Below are positions 36,921 through 57,500 of a stretch of DNA of 64,000 bases, in pieces (the stretch's first letter is position 1; every line of letters starts with the position of its first letter). Source of the stretch: Leptospira barantonii (GTDB lineage: Bacteria > Spirochaetota > Leptospiria > Leptospirales > Leptospiraceae); NCBI RefSeq assembly GCF_002811925.1, contig NZ_NPDS01000007.1, forward strand, positions 256,528-320,527, given 5' to 3'. Under the pieces are notes generated by a model, which saw only the letters and a program-made list of their open reading frames with translations, searched no databases and had not been told where the DNA came from. Made by a program: the position numbers and the translations under genes.

Positions 36921-37795
36921 AATTTGAAGGATTCAAATTCGCAGGATGGAAATTCTTTCTGTGTTTTTGTTTGTTCTTTGGATGTGTTTCCGAAAATCGA
37001 ACCGGGCCCGCGGATCGTTCGAACTCGATCGTTTCCAAAAATTGCAAATCGAATCTCGGGCTTTACGTTTTCGAATACGGAAAAAGTTTATACCCCGATC
37101 GTTTTTTGAACGTTGAAGAAGATAAGGGAAATCGTGAGATCGTTTATCTTTTTTATTTAATCCGAATTCCGGGAAAGAATATCCTGATCGATTCGGGTTT
37201 TTTCAACGATTCGTACAAAAAGAAATTCGGTTTCGTGGGTTTTGAAAGTCCGGATAAACTTCTAAAAAGATGTGGAATGGACGTTAAGGAAATCACCGAT
37301 ATCGTCCTTACACACTTTCACTTTGATCACGCGGGCGGAATTTTTCTTTTTCCTTCTGCGGTAGTTCATATTCAAAATCATGATTATGATCTTTTAAAAA
37401 AACAAACCTACTTTCCGAATCAACCTTCTTATCTGAACGCATTGAGTAAAGCCGATCGTCTTCATTCTTTTGACGGAACGTTTTCATTATCACCAGGTTT
37501 GCAAATATTATTCACGGGCGGACATACGCCCGGATCTCAGGCCTTGGAATGGGTTGCCTCCGATAAAAAACAATTCTTAATCACGGGCGACGAATGTTAC
37601 TTCATTGAAGAATGTAAAAACGGAATCGGTCTTCCCAAAGAGGCGGCGTTTTCTTTAAAACGAAATCGTGATTTTATCGATTACGTTCGGGTTTTGGACG
37701 GGAAGGGAACCAAAATTTTGACCCTTCACGATCCTTCGATTTTGACGCAAGGCGAAGAGCTTGTTCCCGGCGTAAGAATATTAGATTCTTTTTAA
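36917..37795 (+). CDS. MBL-fold metallo-hydrolase lipoprotein
   Basis: A 292-residue exported protein with a lipobox-like LCFCLFFGC near residue 23. The metallo-beta-lactamase fold is clear: [11 protein letters not shown] (HxHxDH), [11 protein letters not shown] (next His), GDE (Asp ligand) and a final LHDPS with the last His. The layout is like lactonases of the AiiA group. Substrates could be lactones or other esters; export to the envelope is unusual for that group. It is coupled to the preceding lipoprotein gene. Confidence 0.8.
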
Positions 37796-37826
37796 GTAGC
37801 AAAACAACAAGGTATAAAGGGCATAA

Positions 37827-37856
37827 AAAAGGCCCGAGTAAAAACCCGAGCCTTTT
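37827..37856. terminator. Imperfect terminator hairpin between convergent genes
   Basis: AAAAGGC / GCCTTTT outer stem with two inner base-paired blocks separated by single mismatches and an AAAA loop; A- and T-runs flank it on both sides. Confidence 0.6.
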
Positions 37857-37882
37857 CGTTTCAATACGATAGAATTTTAAGC

Positions 37883-39934
<2,052 letters not shown>

Positions 39935-39959
39935 TTCCAATTCCTCTTTAGTGAGTTTT

Positions 39960-39977
39960 ACCGGAATGATTTCCGGT
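39960..39977 (-). other. Hairpin in the acyl-CoA synthetase leader
   Basis: ACCGGAA TGAT TTCCGGT, a perfect 7-bp stem with a tetraloop, 26 bases before the start codon. No T-run follows on the minus strand, so it is not a terminator. Confidence 0.4.
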
Positions 39978-40076
39978 AGGGTAAAGGCTGAATAAAGCTA
40001 AGAGGAAAATTGAGAGAGTCAATCAAATTTTAGAAAGGAGATCAGGGGGTGCGGTGCAAAAAGGAGAGAAGAAAGT

Positions 40077-40102
40077 CCGTCTATCTCGATGGAGATAGAC
40101 GG
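40077..40102 (-). terminator. Terminator downstream of the Lys-rich secreted gene
   Basis: A perfect 11-bp stem CCGTCTATCTC / GAGATAGACGG, loop GATG. On the minus strand it follows the stop codon at 40113 and is followed by ACTTTCTTCTC. Confidence 0.65.
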
Positions 40103-40112
40103 AAGGAAGATA

Positions 40113-40397
<285 letters not shown>

Positions 40398-40404
40398 TGT
40401 AAAG

Positions 40405-40438
<34 letters not shown>

Positions 40439-40472
40439 GCAACACCCTTAGTAAAAAAGTAAATACGTTTTT

Positions 40473-41138
40473 TTAAGGAACGAAACGAGGAGGGTTCCAT
40501 TTTTTGCCGGAAGCGACCGCGGATTCCAAACGTTTGAGATATTCTTTTTTGGGAATCTGATACGCGCCGAGTCCCAGAGTAACAATGTTTAGTTGCTGGG
40601 TATCGAACAGAGTGAACTGATCTTTTTTCAATGCCTCGAATAAATGAAAGAGTCCTATTTTTCCGAAATCTGGAATGAATGAAAACATGGATTCGCCTGC
40701 GAAAAAATTTCCGATCGCGATTCCGTAAACCCCACCTCCGAGTTTTCCATTTTCATCCCAAACTTCCAGGGAATGTGCGTATCCCAGTCTATGAAATTCC
40801 GTATAACCTTTGATAAAAAGATCGGTGATCCAAGTTTCTTCGCCGGGACGATAGGCGCAACAGCGCATAACTTGTTCGAAGGCTCGATCAAAAGTGATCG
40901 TATAATGTTTCTGATTGATTTTACGTTTGAGTCTTTTGGAAACGTGCAATTTATTGAGATCAAAAATTCCTCTCGGGTCCAGGCAATACCAAAGAATGGG
41001 ATGATCGGACCAAGGAAAGATTCCGTTCTTATACGCGTACAAAAGTCTTTCGGGAGAAAGATCACCTCCGACCGCGACGATCTCGCGATCCCAAACGTGC
41101 GGGTTTCGAAAAAAATCGGAAAAATCTTTCAAAGCCAA
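40473..41138 (-). CDS. aat: Leucyl/phenylalanyl-tRNA--protein transferase
   Basis: A 221-residue enzyme of the N-end rule: it adds Leu or Phe from charged tRNA to proteins with N-terminal Arg or Lys, marking them for ClpAP/ClpS. Signatures: [23 protein letters not shown], [20 protein letters not shown] [31 protein letters not shown] and [15 protein letters not shown]. Length is typical. Two TTG codons lie at the 5' end; the one at 41138 is used here, but the second (41132) has better spacing from GGGGA. Confidence 0.93.
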   Translation of the reverse strand: MALKDFSDFFRNPHVWDREIVAVGGDLSPERLLYAYKNGIFPWSDHPILWYCLDPRGIFDLNKLHVSKRLKRKINQKHYTITFDRAFEQVMRCCAYRPGEETWITDLFIKGYTEFHRLGYAHSLEVWDENGKLGGGVYGIAIGNFFAGESMFSFIPDFGKIGLFHLFEALKKDQFTLFDTQQLNIVTLGLGAYQIPKKEYLKRLESAVASGKKWNPPRFVP

Positions 41139-41165
41139 TTCCCCATTTCAAAACGTTCCGATGTT

Positions 41166-41732
41166 TTAAGATCCGAGATTCTCATAATTCTTGTAAGACG
41201 GTAAAAGTGAAAAAGATTCTTCAATGGAATAGATCGGTCCTTCCGAGAAAGTTTTGGAAGAATAGATATGAAATTTCGAAACCGGAAACGAGGAAGAGAC
41301 AAAATCGGAGAATTCCTCCAAATACGTCAATACCCGCGTTCCGTTGGAATTTTTAAAGCGACCTACGGTAACATGAGGATGATAGTCTTGTCGATCCGGT
41401 TGTAAACCGATTCTGCGAATCCCCGAGTCCAAAATTTTTTGAAGTTGTAAAAGTTCCGGAGATGAATTTACGTCCGCAAAAAGAATCGAAGGTGATTTTT
41501 GTTTTCCGAACGTGCCCACGGATTTTAAACTTAATCGAAATTCGGGAAAGGAAACCTGAGAACAGAACTCGGACAAAACATCCAACTGTTCTTCGGATTG
41601 TTCTCCCAAAAAGACCAAGGTAACGTGGAAATTTTCCTTCGGAACCCAACGAACGTCCGGAAGACCGAAACAAATCGAAGTTAGTTGTTCTTTCACTTCG
41701 TCGGGAACGGCGATACCGAGAAAGGTTCTCAT
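41166..41732 (-). CDS. thpR: RNA 2',3'-cyclic phosphodiesterase (2H family)
   Basis: A 188-residue 2H phosphoesterase. The two catalytic HxTx motifs are HVTLVFLG near residue 36 and HPHVTVGRF near residue 118, with FLGI at the start, as in ThpR/LigT proteins that open 2',3'-cyclic phosphates. Its biological RNA partner is not known. It sits 27 bases upstream of aat on the same strand. Confidence 0.88.
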   Translation of the reverse strand: MRTFLGIAVPDEVKEQLTSICFGLPDVRWVPKENFHVTLVFLGEQSEEQLDVLSEFCSQVSFPEFRLSLKSVGTFGKQKSPSILFADVNSSPELLQLQKILDSGIRRIGLQPDRQDYHPHVTVGRFKNSNGTRVLTYLEEFSDFVSSSFPVSKFHIYSSKTFSEGPIYSIEESFSLLPSYKNYENLGS

Positions 41733-41781
41733 GCTTAAAAGTTTAGAACTCCCTGCGATTTCCGCAACTAGATTCCGAGAT

Positions 41782-43560
<1,779 letters not shown>

Positions 43561-43576
43561 TTTAGAGCAAACTTAA

Positions 43577-45766
<2,190 letters not shown>

Positions 45767-45816
45767 GAATCTTCCGGTTTACAAAAAAACTCCGATTCAA
45801 AACATTCTCCCCGAAG

Positions 45817-46428
45817 ATGAAAAAGGAAGAAAAGATCCAAGCGCGTCGAGAGGAAATCTTAGACGCGGCTCTAGACATTTTTTCGGTGAAAGGTTATCAC
45901 GCCGCGGGAATCGCGGACATCGCCGGAAAATTGGACATAGGACATGGAACCTGTTATCGTTATTTTAAGAATAAGTTGGATATCCTACACGCGCTTTTGG
46001 ATCAGGTGCAAAGCGGTCTTGCGGAAGTTATATCGCGTCAAAGTCCCGACAAATCCAATTCTTTGGAAGAATATAGATCGCAAATCGGAGACATCGGCGT
46101 CGGCCTTTTTGAACTTTTCGGAAAGGATACTCGGATCGGTCAGGTCTTCTTTTTTGAAACTCAGGGAATCGACGAATCCGTCACCGTAAAAATCCGCAAG
46201 ATTCACGATCTTTCGGCTCGGGTCACCGAGTTGTATCTCGTCAACGGGGTTAAAAAGGGTTTTTTAAGAAAGAATTTGGACACGGATGTCGCTTCCAAAG
46301 CGATCAATTCCATGATGTTCGAGGGGATTCGCCAGTCGATTTCCCACAAATCCAACCAAGAATATGCCGCTCGTTGGATGAAAGCCGTCCCAGACTTGAT
46401 GCTGGACGGGATGCGAGCCGGTTCTTAA
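45817..46428 (+). CDS. TetR-family transcriptional regulator
   Basis: A 203-residue repressor. The N-terminal HTH is complete: ILDAALDIFSVKGYHAAGIADIAGKLDIGHGTCYRYFKNKLDIL. The C-terminal helical domain (about 60-200) would bind a hydrophobic ligand. A perfect 16-base palindrome at 46484-46499 lies between its stop and the next gene, a sound candidate for its operator; whether it also controls itself is not shown. Confidence 0.88.
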   Translation: MKKEEKIQARREEILDAALDIFSVKGYHAAGIADIAGKLDIGHGTCYRYFKNKLDILHALLDQVQSGLAEVISRQSPDKSNSLEEYRSQIGDIGVGLFELFGKDTRIGQVFFFETQGIDESVTVKIRKIHDLSARVTELYLVNGVKKGFLRKNLDTDVASKAINSMMFEGIRQSISHKSNQEYAARWMKAVPDLMLDGMRAGS

Positions 46429-46483
46429 TCAAAGTTTTCCCGGAAAGAGGTAGTAGTTCCTACATTTTTTACTTGAAAAAACT

Positions 46484-46499
46484 GAATGATATGTCATTC
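46484..46499 (+). promoter_or_regulatory. Candidate TetR operator (palindrome GAATGA-TATG-TCATTC)
   Basis: Two 6-base arms with a 4-base centre form a perfect inverted repeat, located just after TTGAAA (46473-46478, possible -35) and before TATTAT (46500-46505). A second shorter inverted repeat, GTAG-TTC-CTAC, lies at 46453-46463. Confidence 0.4.
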
Positions 46500-46534
46500 T
46501 ATTATTAGATTTGAGAAATTAGGAGAATTGAAAA

Positions 46535-47452
46535 ATGGTACAAGTGGATGTTTTCTGGGCCTACGGATTGGGCGCAGGGTTTGCAATGGCGGCTTCTCGT
46601 CAGATCAAAAAAATTCAATCTTCTTCGGATTCTACGAACGCGGCATCTTTGAAAGACGCTAAGGCGAAAAATCCGACGGAAAAAACTCCCTTTTGGAAAA
46701 CCACGTATTTTCTAATCAACGTGTTGTTCCTATCTTTGGTTTTCGGTCCTTCGGGTTTGTATCTTGTTTGGCAGTTCACGAACTGGGAAACGATGCAGGC
46801 CTTGGATAAGTCGATGCCGGGATGGCTCGTAACTCTATTCGGTTTTACGAATGTTTCCCAGGGGATTCTCGCGTATTGGGTAGTTTGGAAATTACTCGAA
46901 AAGTCCAAAGCTTTCTTAGGATTTTTGCAAGCGATGCTCGGTTACTTCGGAATGTTTTTCATCCTCGTTCACGGTTGGGACGGAGAAGGATACAAAAGAT
47001 TTTTTTCCGCAACTAGGGAAGAATATCTCACGAACTGGACTTGGAACACCGCGCTTTCTTGGTTAACTTCGGACGTTGCGATCACGTTGTATGTCATGGG
47101 AATCGTTATGATTCCGATCATGATTTCCATCATGTCAAGCTGGTTGGAAGAAGGTCTTGAAATTCAAGATAATTCTCTCGGTCAAGAAACCAAGGAAGGA
47201 AAAGGAAGTCCGGTTCAAAGAATTCTATTCTTTCTCGGTTCGGTTTTTATAGGCGCGCTCGGTCTTGCGATCGTTTGCAGTTTGTTGATTCACGCTTTGG
47301 GTTGGATCTTCGGAGGCGCTTTGAGTTTGGGAGTTCTTTATGTATTAGGAATTTCTAAATATGGAATCTTGTTCGCTTTCTACAAAGGAATTTTTCATCT
47401 GAAAGGAAATTCGATTTCCGCATCTGGAGTTCCCGCAGGAGCGCGCGCTTAA
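46535..47452 (+). CDS. Polytopic membrane protein downstream of the TetR gene
   Basis: A 305-residue protein with seven or eight helices and a short charged cytosolic loop (35-60). Segments [27 protein letters not shown] and [20 protein letters not shown] fit an integral membrane enzyme or transporter, but no family is recognised. AGGAG lies nine bases before the ATG. A palindromic site and the TetR gene upstream suggest it is controlled by that regulator. It overlaps the next, convergent gene by 4 bases. Confidence 0.5.
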   Translation: MVQVDVFWAYGLGAGFAMAASRQIKKIQSSSDSTNAASLKDAKAKNPTEKTPFWKTTYFLINVLFLSLVFGPSGLYLVWQFTNWETMQALDKSMPGWLVTLFGFTNVSQGILAYWVVWKLLEKSKAFLGFLQAMLGYFGMFFILVHGWDGEGYKRFFSATREEYLTNWTWNTALSWLTSDVAITLYVMGIVMIPIMISIMSSWLEEGLEIQDNSLGQETKEGKGSPVQRILFFLGSVFIGALGLAIVCSLLIHALGWIFGGALSLGVLYVLGISKYGILFAFYKGIFHLKGNSISASGVPAGARA

Positions 47453-48951
47453 ACTTCCAAGGCCTTCTTGTATTCCTGAATCAAAAGATCCGGATTTTCG
47501 GTTCCTACCGAGATTCGGATCAGATTCGGGTCCAATCCATTCTCCTTTAAGAACTTTCTTCCTTCTTCTTGTGTCACCAATTCGTAGTGCGCCAAATAAA
47601 CATAAAGCATGTTGAGCGTGAATTCGGTTCCGAAGCTCGGTCCTTTGAGTAGGGCGAGTCGATCGTAAAACTTTTCCAAAGGAATGGAAAGTTCGATTGA
47701 TAAAACCCCGGATTGAATTCCTGGAATTCTCGTGATCTTCTCGAAGTTCTTGGAAGAATCGGCCGATCCCGTCCAAAATACGTTTCGAATTCCCGGTTGT
47801 TCCGAAAAGAACGCGGCTAATTTTTTTACGTTCTCGCTGATCTTGAGAACTCTTTTTTCGTAGTCTTTGATTTCGTACGCAAGTCTTTCACAATCTCGAA
47901 GATACGGTTCTTCGATCCATTCTTTGCAGATCGGAAAAATTTCTCGGAACCAACGCGATGTTTTGTTGAACACGATCGCGCCCATCATGAGGTCCCCGTT
48001 TCCACACGCGAACTTGGTCAAACTTTCCACGACCACGTCCACGTAAGGAAGAATGTTGATCACCGCAGAACCGGCGACCGAGATATCGGCGATCAAAGGA
48101 ACTTCGTATCGATCGATAATGGATTTTAATTTTTCGTAATCGGGAACCAATAGAAGCGGATTCGTGGGACATTCGGTGATGATCCCCGCAACGGAATCCG
48201 AGTTTTGTTTTAGAAAATTCTCCAGTTCCTCGAGATCCGTAGCGTTGTGGATCACGTAAGAATCTGCAGTATATTTTTCTAATATTCTAATATTGTCTAC
48301 GTAGAGCCAACCAAGTCGAATCCAGATTTTTTTTCCTTCTTTTTTCCGAACGCCATCGAAGGCTTCGAACGCGGAATAAACTCCGTTCATGCCGGAAACG
48401 GAAAGTAGAATTTCCGGATTTAGATTTCCGTAAAAGGAAGAAAGTTGGGAAAGAATTTTCCCGACCGGATTTTCTTTTTCGACTTTCTCGCGGAATATTT
48501 CCTGAAGGATTCCTTTCTTTAAAAGAAAATCCTCCGCCATTCTCGAAGAGGCGAGACATCCCGTATGTTGTATAAAGGAAAGAATTTCCTTTTCCAATTC
48601 TTTAAGCTCGGGGATGACCAAGGTTATGATTCCTTCGTCTTCTATGGTTTCATATTTCTCGATGGAGAATTTTTGTACGATCGTATCCGCGGCCTTTCTG
48701 GATGAAACGACGAACTGAGGCGTGTTTATTTTTTTAACTTCTCGGTTATAATCCAAAATTCTCGCGATGTAAGAATGCGCTACGAATCTAGGATAACCCG
48801 ATTTCAATCGGGAAAGAGTCTCGGTTCTTTTTTCTTCGTAACCGATCACGTCCGCCAATTGCGGAAGGCTTACGGAAACCGCGTGAATGTTCTCGAAAGG
48901 AATTCTTTCTCCGCAAAGAGTTCGATGGGGTTCGCTGACTTCTTTTAACAT
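47449..48951 (-). CDS. Cystathionine gamma-synthase-like PLP enzyme (fungal-type)
   Basis: A 500-residue enzyme of the Cys/Met-metabolism PLP family. The PLP Lys is K313 in [16 protein letters not shown]. The N-terminal 130 residues, with [18 protein letters not shown] and [12 protein letters not shown], match the long extension of fungal cystathionine gamma-synthases rather than the 380-residue bacterial MetB. It would join an O-acylated homoserine with cysteine in methionine synthesis. [10 protein letters not shown] and the final [17 protein letters not shown] are typical. It stands alone on the minus strand. Confidence 0.82.
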   Translation of the reverse strand: MLKEVSEPHRTLCGERIPFENIHAVSVSLPQLADVIGYEEKRTETLSRLKSGYPRFVAHSYIARILDYNREVKKINTPQFVVSSRKAADTIVQKFSIEKYETIEDEGIITLVIPELKELEKEILSFIQHTGCLASSRMAEDFLLKKGILQEIFREKVEKENPVGKILSQLSSFYGNLNPEILLSVSGMNGVYSAFEAFDGVRKKEGKKIWIRLGWLYVDNIRILEKYTADSYVIHNATDLEELENFLKQNSDSVAGIITECPTNPLLLVPDYEKLKSIIDRYEVPLIADISVAGSAVINILPYVDVVVESLTKFACGNGDLMMGAIVFNKTSRWFREIFPICKEWIEEPYLRDCERLAYEIKDYEKRVLKISENVKKLAAFFSEQPGIRNVFWTGSADSSKNFEKITRIPGIQSGVLSIELSIPLEKFYDRLALLKGPSFGTEFTLNMLYVYLAHYELVTQEEGRKFLKENGLDPNLIRISVGTENPDLLIQEYKKALEV

Positions 48952-49013
48952 CTCTATTGATTCCAGTCGCTGATCGATCTCGGATTTTTCAACCCGTAAA
49001 TTCGATTGAAATT

Positions 49014-50111
<1,098 letters not shown>

Positions 50112-50112
50112 G

Positions 50113-50727
<615 letters not shown>

Positions 50728-50752
50728 GTCTGGAAGAAATCTTAATTATATT

Positions 50753-51913
50753 ATGAAACTTGAATCCATTTTGAAAAATAAAATCGCGTTATCCTCCTTT
50801 ATTAAAAAGAATACGATCCTGGTTTTGTTTGCGATTTCCTTTTTCAATCTTTGCAAAAGCAGTCACGAAACTTTTATCGAAGAGATTCAGGAACTCGTAG
50901 AACAGGAAAAATACGAAAAGGCTTCGGAAAAGCTGAAGGAAAAACTTCAATCTCCGAAGGACAGGGACGATGTTCTTTCGACCGAAGCTCCCGATTCTCC
51001 CCGTATCATAGAATTTTCAAACGATCGTTTAAAACTCGTATGGACCGAAGATCAAAAGATTTTCTTTCAGGATCTTGCGGCGGGTGAAAATAATTCCAGA
51101 AGTTTGGATCAGGTTCCTTCCAACCTTTCGCTTTCTCAAAATGCGAATTACGCACTTGTGGAATATACAATGCAGGCTTCGGGGGGTTGTCGTTACGTTG
51201 CGATTTCCTTAAAAGATTCCAGCCTTTCGTATGAAGCGGGCGCGCAAGTTTCCTGCAAAAGCCGCGGATCGATTCTTCCGGACGGTTCGAAAATTTATTA
51301 CTTCGTGGATGATAATCTCTACGAGGAAAAAACCGTAGAACCTAGAAAACCGGTTTTGGTTTTGAATAAGGAAAAAATCGTATCACCGTTTCCTAATTTA
51401 AAAACCCGTTTTCTTATGTATCCTTCCGGAAATTCCTTTTTGATCTTTTCCGGAAACGCGGGCGCATATAATCTTTATTGGTTTCATCCGTCTCAAAAGA
51501 CCGTGGAAAAAATCGATAAGGATATTCTGAGTCCGATTCTATATTATGGAAACGGAGAAAGCGCATATTACGTCGGCGGTGAAATCGGCAAACTGCATCT
51601 CAGAAGAATCAACTTCTCCTCCAAAGGCAAACCTGCGATCACGAAACTTTTTACCGTGAGTCGGAAAGAAATCACACCTTGGAAACTTTCCAAGAAGAAT
51701 GAATTCCTATCCGGTTACTCGGGCAAGGTTCATCTTTGGGGACCGGCTAAAAAAAGTCAGAATCTTCCGATTCTTTGCGAGCGCGCATTTTTATCCGGTG
51801 ACGACCGAATCGTTTGTGAGACCGAGCCGGGTCATTTGCTTCTTAGCAAACTGGACTTTCAACCGGAAGATTGGAGCGTCTGGAAACTTTACGAAGAAGT
51901 TCGTAGTAAATAA
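50753..51913 (+). CDS. Predicted lipoprotein with WD/propeller-like strands
   Basis: A 386-residue exported protein; a lipobox SFFNLC puts the lipid-bearing Cys at residue 34. Residues 40-70 form a charged coiled coil ([23 protein letters not shown]), then repeated strand pairs such as [16 protein letters not shown] and [18 protein letters not shown] suggest a beta-propeller. Six or so Cys may form disulfides. No enzyme motif is seen. The ribosome site before the ATG is distant, so the start is uncertain. It follows the EcsC-like gene by 25 bases. Confidence 0.55.
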   Translation: MKLESILKNKIALSSFIKKNTILVLFAISFFNLCKSSHETFIEEIQELVEQEKYEKASEKLKEKLQSPKDRDDVLSTEAPDSPRIIEFSNDRLKLVWTEDQKIFFQDLAAGENNSRSLDQVPSNLSLSQNANYALVEYTMQASGGCRYVAISLKDSSLSYEAGAQVSCKSRGSILPDGSKIYYFVDDNLYEEKTVEPRKPVLVLNKEKIVSPFPNLKTRFLMYPSGNSFLIFSGNAGAYNLYWFHPSQKTVEKIDKDILSPILYYGNGESAYYVGGEIGKLHLRRINFSSKGKPAITKLFTVSRKEITPWKLSKKNEFLSGYSGKVHLWGPAKKSQNLPILCERAFLSGDDRIVCETEPGHLLLSKLDFQPEDWSVWKLYEEVRSK

Positions 51914-51933
51914 GCGGGAGTTCGTTCGCGCTT

Positions 51934-52986
51934 TTATAAGAATAAGTTTAAGATCAACGGTTCTCTACTGTTCACACCCGGAGTTGGAGCGCCGTATCTG
52001 GTTTTGATAAAACTTCCTCCTCCGTAATTTTGATCCAATAAAGATCCGGAAGGAACCGTACGAATCGTGGATTCGATATTGGACTTTGTCGCCCATTCCT
52101 TCAGTTGAGTTTCGGAAGAATCTTCCCCGATCGCGATCAATCTTGATACGAAAGTTTTCTTTACCTTTTCCTGAAACTCGGCGTTTTTGAATTCTTCGAG
52201 ATAAAAAATTCCGAACCGCGCAAACGGAAATTGGAAAGTTGCCAATGTTTTTTCCTCGATCGCGTTAGACGCGTTTGTTTCCGAGTTCGGTGATTTCAGC
52301 GCGATCAAATTCTTTTTCCAAATTGAAGTCGGGGTTCGATCCAGAACAAAATCCTTCGGAGAAATCGGTTTACTCGGATCGAAGATATAAACGACTTCTC
52401 TCCAAGAGAATCGATCCGAATTTTCGGAATCGACCACGGGGTTTTGGATCAAAATCGAACCCGGTAGAATATAAACGCCGTATGTTCTGGATAAATTGGA
52501 AAAAATTCTTAAATACGTCGAAGCGGTATCCGCGTATAAGTCCGTTTTTTTACCGGTGATCGAATCGATTACACCTCTATAAAGAATTTCTAATTTAATA
52601 AATTGAAAGGCTTCTTCGATCGTATTCTGTTTAAAAATTTCCTTCCGGGAATTTAAAAAATACAAAAAACTTCCCGTATGAACGGGGAACACCACCAAGG
52701 TATTCTTTTTTAAAAGACCTTTTTGTTTTGCTTGTTTGAGCGGGGTTTCCAGGGACTTTAAGAATCTTTCTTCCGAAGAAAAGTCTTCGAGTTTCCATTC
52801 GGGTTGAATCACCAGAACGTTTCCCGCGTTTCGATCAAACCCGTTGCTGAGAATCTGATATTCTTTTTGGGAAAGCGCGTTGTATTGTTCGGAGGAAATT
52901 CCCTTTCCCGAAAAGATATAAGCGATCCCGAAAAATATCGGAATCAAAATTAGGGATGCGATTGCGTTTTTCCAGAATGGAGTCAT
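51934..52986 (-). CDS. Membrane-anchored nitrilase-like protein, probably inactive
   Basis: A 350-residue protein with a membrane helix at 7-27. The rest recalls the carbon-nitrogen hydrolase fold: [26 protein letters not shown] and [17 protein letters not shown] match the usual core strands. The catalytic Glu that normally follows VVFP is Val here, and the canonical Lys and Cys sites are not recognisable. So it is either a diverged, non-catalytic relative or another enzyme with the same strand order. It is followed on the same strand by the NUDIX gene upstream (11-base gap). Confidence 0.45.
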   Translation of the reverse strand: MTPFWKNAIASLILIPIFFGIAYIFSGKGISSEQYNALSQKEYQILSNGFDRNAGNVLVIQPEWKLEDFSSEERFLKSLETPLKQAKQKGLLKKNTLVVFPVHTGSFLYFLNSRKEIFKQNTIEEAFQFIKLEILYRGVIDSITGKKTDLYADTASTYLRIFSNLSRTYGVYILPGSILIQNPVVDSENSDRFSWREVVYIFDPSKPISPKDFVLDRTPTSIWKKNLIALKSPNSETNASNAIEEKTLATFQFPFARFGIFYLEEFKNAEFQEKVKKTFVSRLIAIGEDSSETQLKEWATKSNIESTIRTVPSGSLLDQNYGGGSFIKTRYGAPTPGVNSREPLILNLFL

Positions 52987-52997
52987 ATTCTTTTTTT

Positions 52998-53432
<435 letters not shown>

Positions 53433-53509
53433 GGATGATTCGTTCTCCGAGTTTCCTACAGGGGCTTATACTTTTTACGGGCTGACAATCATTTTTATCT
53501 TCGGAAGGA

Positions 53510-54171
<662 letters not shown>

Positions 54172-54175
<4 letters not shown>

Positions 54176-54870
54176 AGCGCTTCTTGTCCTCCGGGAAAAT
54201 ATCGAATCAGATAGGATTTAAGAATGATCTTCAACTCGATGATCATTCGATCGGAGAATTCCTTATCTTTTTGCTCGCGAATCCAACGGTTAAGAATCGC
54301 ATCCGTTACTTCCACGATAATTCTTGAGATAATTTTATTTTCGACCGGATCCACGTTAAATTGAGAAAGAATCATCGAAACATTTTGAGAGATTTTCAAA
54401 TTATTCTCACGATCGATTTCGATCAGTTCGGGATCCTGTTTCATAGAAGACCAAAGCGGAGCGAAGCCGGGTTCGGTAAGATAAAAGTTCGCGAAAGAAT
54501 CGATCACGGAGTCGATCAAATCCTCCCAGGTTTTTCCGGATAAGTCCGACTGAAAAATTGCGGAGAGCATCAGGTTCACTCTTTCCAAATGTCTTTGTCC
54601 GACGGCGTTTAAGACCGCATGTTTGTTCGGAAAGTATTGGTATAAGGATCCGATCGGAATTTCCGCTTCCAACGCGATCATATTGGTGGTGATCGCTTCG
54701 GCTCCGTTTTTTTCTAGAAGTACGGCGACTACGTCTAATATCTTCTGAACCCGATCGATCGATCTTTTTTGAGAAGGTTCTTTTCTAGGATTGAGAAGAG
54801 ACGGATCTTTCCCGGATTCGCTATTGATAACTTTCTTCGGTTTGATTGTTTTTTTTGAAATCAATTCCAA
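54172..54870 (-). CDS. TetR/AcrR-family transcriptional regulator
   Basis: A 232-residue regulator with a basic 40-residue N-terminal extension before the HTH ([39 protein letters not shown]). The ligand-binding half has an extended helical region. It is translationally coupled to the rhomboid gene, which it might regulate. The TTG at 54870 has almost no gap to GGAG, whereas a second TTG two codons later (54864) has seven; either may be used. Confidence 0.85.
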
Positions 54871-55365
<495 letters not shown>

Positions 55366-55453
55366 TGGAATGCAGTGAGAAACTGCTCTTACAATCTCGT
55401 TAGGTTCGGGTTTTCCGTCATCCATTATTTTGGAATTCATTGACACGGAGGTC

Positions 55454-56056
<603 letters not shown>

Positions 56057-56060
<4 letters not shown>

Positions 56061-56689
56061 TAGCCATTCTCGATTACGGAATGGGAAACATTCATTCCTG
56101 TATCAAGGCGGTATCACTTTATACGAAGGATTTCGTTTTTACGAACGATAAAACGAAAATCGAAAATTCAAAAGCTCTAATATTGCCGGGCGACGGTCAT
56201 TTCGATAAGGCGATGGAGAATTTGAATTCCACCGGTCTTCGGGAAACGATCGATAAATTCGTAAAGTCCGGAAAACCTCTTTTCGGAATTTGTATCGGCT
56301 TTCAAATTCTTTTCGAATCGTCCGAAGAGATCGCTCAAGGCACGAAAAAAGAACAGATCGAAGGTCTAGGCTATATCAAAGGAAAAATCAAAAAATTCCA
56401 CGGAAAGGATTTTAAGGTTCCTCATATCGGATGGAATCGCCTTCAAATCCGCAAAAAGGATAAAAGCATTTTGTTAAAAGGAATTCCGGATCAATCCTTC
56501 TTTTACTTTATCCATTCTTTCAGACCGACCGATGCGGAAGGAAACGCGATCACCGGACTTTGCGATTACTATCAGGAAAGATTTCCCGCAGTCGTGGAAA
56601 AAAATAATATTTTCGGGACTCAGTTCCATCCCGAAAAATCGCATACACATGGACTAAAACTTTTGGAGAATTTCATTCATTCCGTATGA
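56057..56689 (+). CDS. hisH: Imidazole glycerol phosphate synthase, glutaminase subunit
   Basis: A 210-residue class I glutamine amidotransferase that supplies ammonia to HisF. Motifs: [19 protein letters not shown], the catalytic Cys in [12 protein letters not shown] and His-Glu in [11 protein letters not shown]. Start is GTG, overlapping the hisB TGA (GTGA), with AGGAG ten bases before. hisF is not in the window. It overlaps hisA by 4 bases. Confidence 0.93.
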
Positions 56690-57411
56690 TCATCATTCCA
56701 GCTATAGATTTATTGGATAATTGTGCAGTTCGTTTGTTTAAGGGAAACTACGAAGAAAAGAAAATCTATTCTTCCGAACCCTGGAAACTTGCGGAAGGTT
56801 TTGCGAAGAATGGAGCGAACCTGCTTCATCTTGTCGATCTGAACGGAGCGAGAAATCAGCTCGGAGTCAACGAACATTCCATTCTTAAGATCAGAGAAAC
56901 GACTTCCCTCAAAGTGCAGTTAGGCGGAGGAATTCGCGACAAGGAAAAGTTGGCTTATTATGATAAGATCGGAATCGATCGATTCATTCTCGGGACGGCC
57001 GCGGTAACCGATCCGGATCTTCTGAAATTCGCGTTGGATCAATACGGAAAAGAAAGAGTGGTCGTTGCCGTAGACGCGAGAGACGGGATCGTAAAGATCG
57101 CGGGATGGGAAAAGGATTCCGGCGTTCATTATCGGGATCTGATGGAACGTCTTGCAAAGGCGGGAATCTCTCACGTAGTTTTTACGGACATCGCTCAGGA
57201 CGGTACACTCGCAGGTCCGAACCTGAACGCTTACGAAGAAATTCTAAATTTTTATCCGTTTCAAGTCATCGCTTCCGGCGGGATCTCCTCCTTAAAGGAT
57301 CTGATGGATCTTTCCTCTCTCAAAACCAAAATCCCGCTCTACGGTGTGATTACGGGCAAGGCGTTGTACGAAGGGAAACTGGATCTAGCGGAAGCGATCT
57401 CTTCCATCTGA
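56686..57411 (+). CDS. hisA: 1-(5-phosphoribosyl)-5-[(5-phosphoribosylamino)methylideneamino]imidazole-4-carboxamide isomerase
   Basis: A 241-residue beta/alpha-barrel isomerase of histidine synthesis (ProFAR to PRFAR). Asp8 in [10 protein letters not shown] and the barrel-end Asp in VVAVDARDG are the catalytic acids, with phosphate-binding glycines in QLGGGIRD and IASGGISS. It completes a tight hisB-hisH-hisA run, each overlapping the next by 4 bases. A small hairpin CTTTTC / GAAAAG lies in the 89-base spacer after it. Confidence 0.93.
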   Translation: MIIIPAIDLLDNCAVRLFKGNYEEKKIYSSEPWKLAEGFAKNGANLLHLVDLNGARNQLGVNEHSILKIRETTSLKVQLGGGIRDKEKLAYYDKIGIDRFILGTAAVTDPDLLKFALDQYGKERVVVAVDARDGIVKIAGWEKDSGVHYRDLMERLAKAGISHVVFTDIAQDGTLAGPNLNAYEEILNFYPFQVIASGGISSLKDLMDLSSLKTKIPLYGVITGKALYEGKLDLAEAISSI

Positions 57412-57500
57412 GGAAACCGAAAATAGAATTAGATTTTTCTTTTCATTTGAAAAGGAACCATACATAAAGGTAAATCGATCTCACAGGATCGGGGATATTC

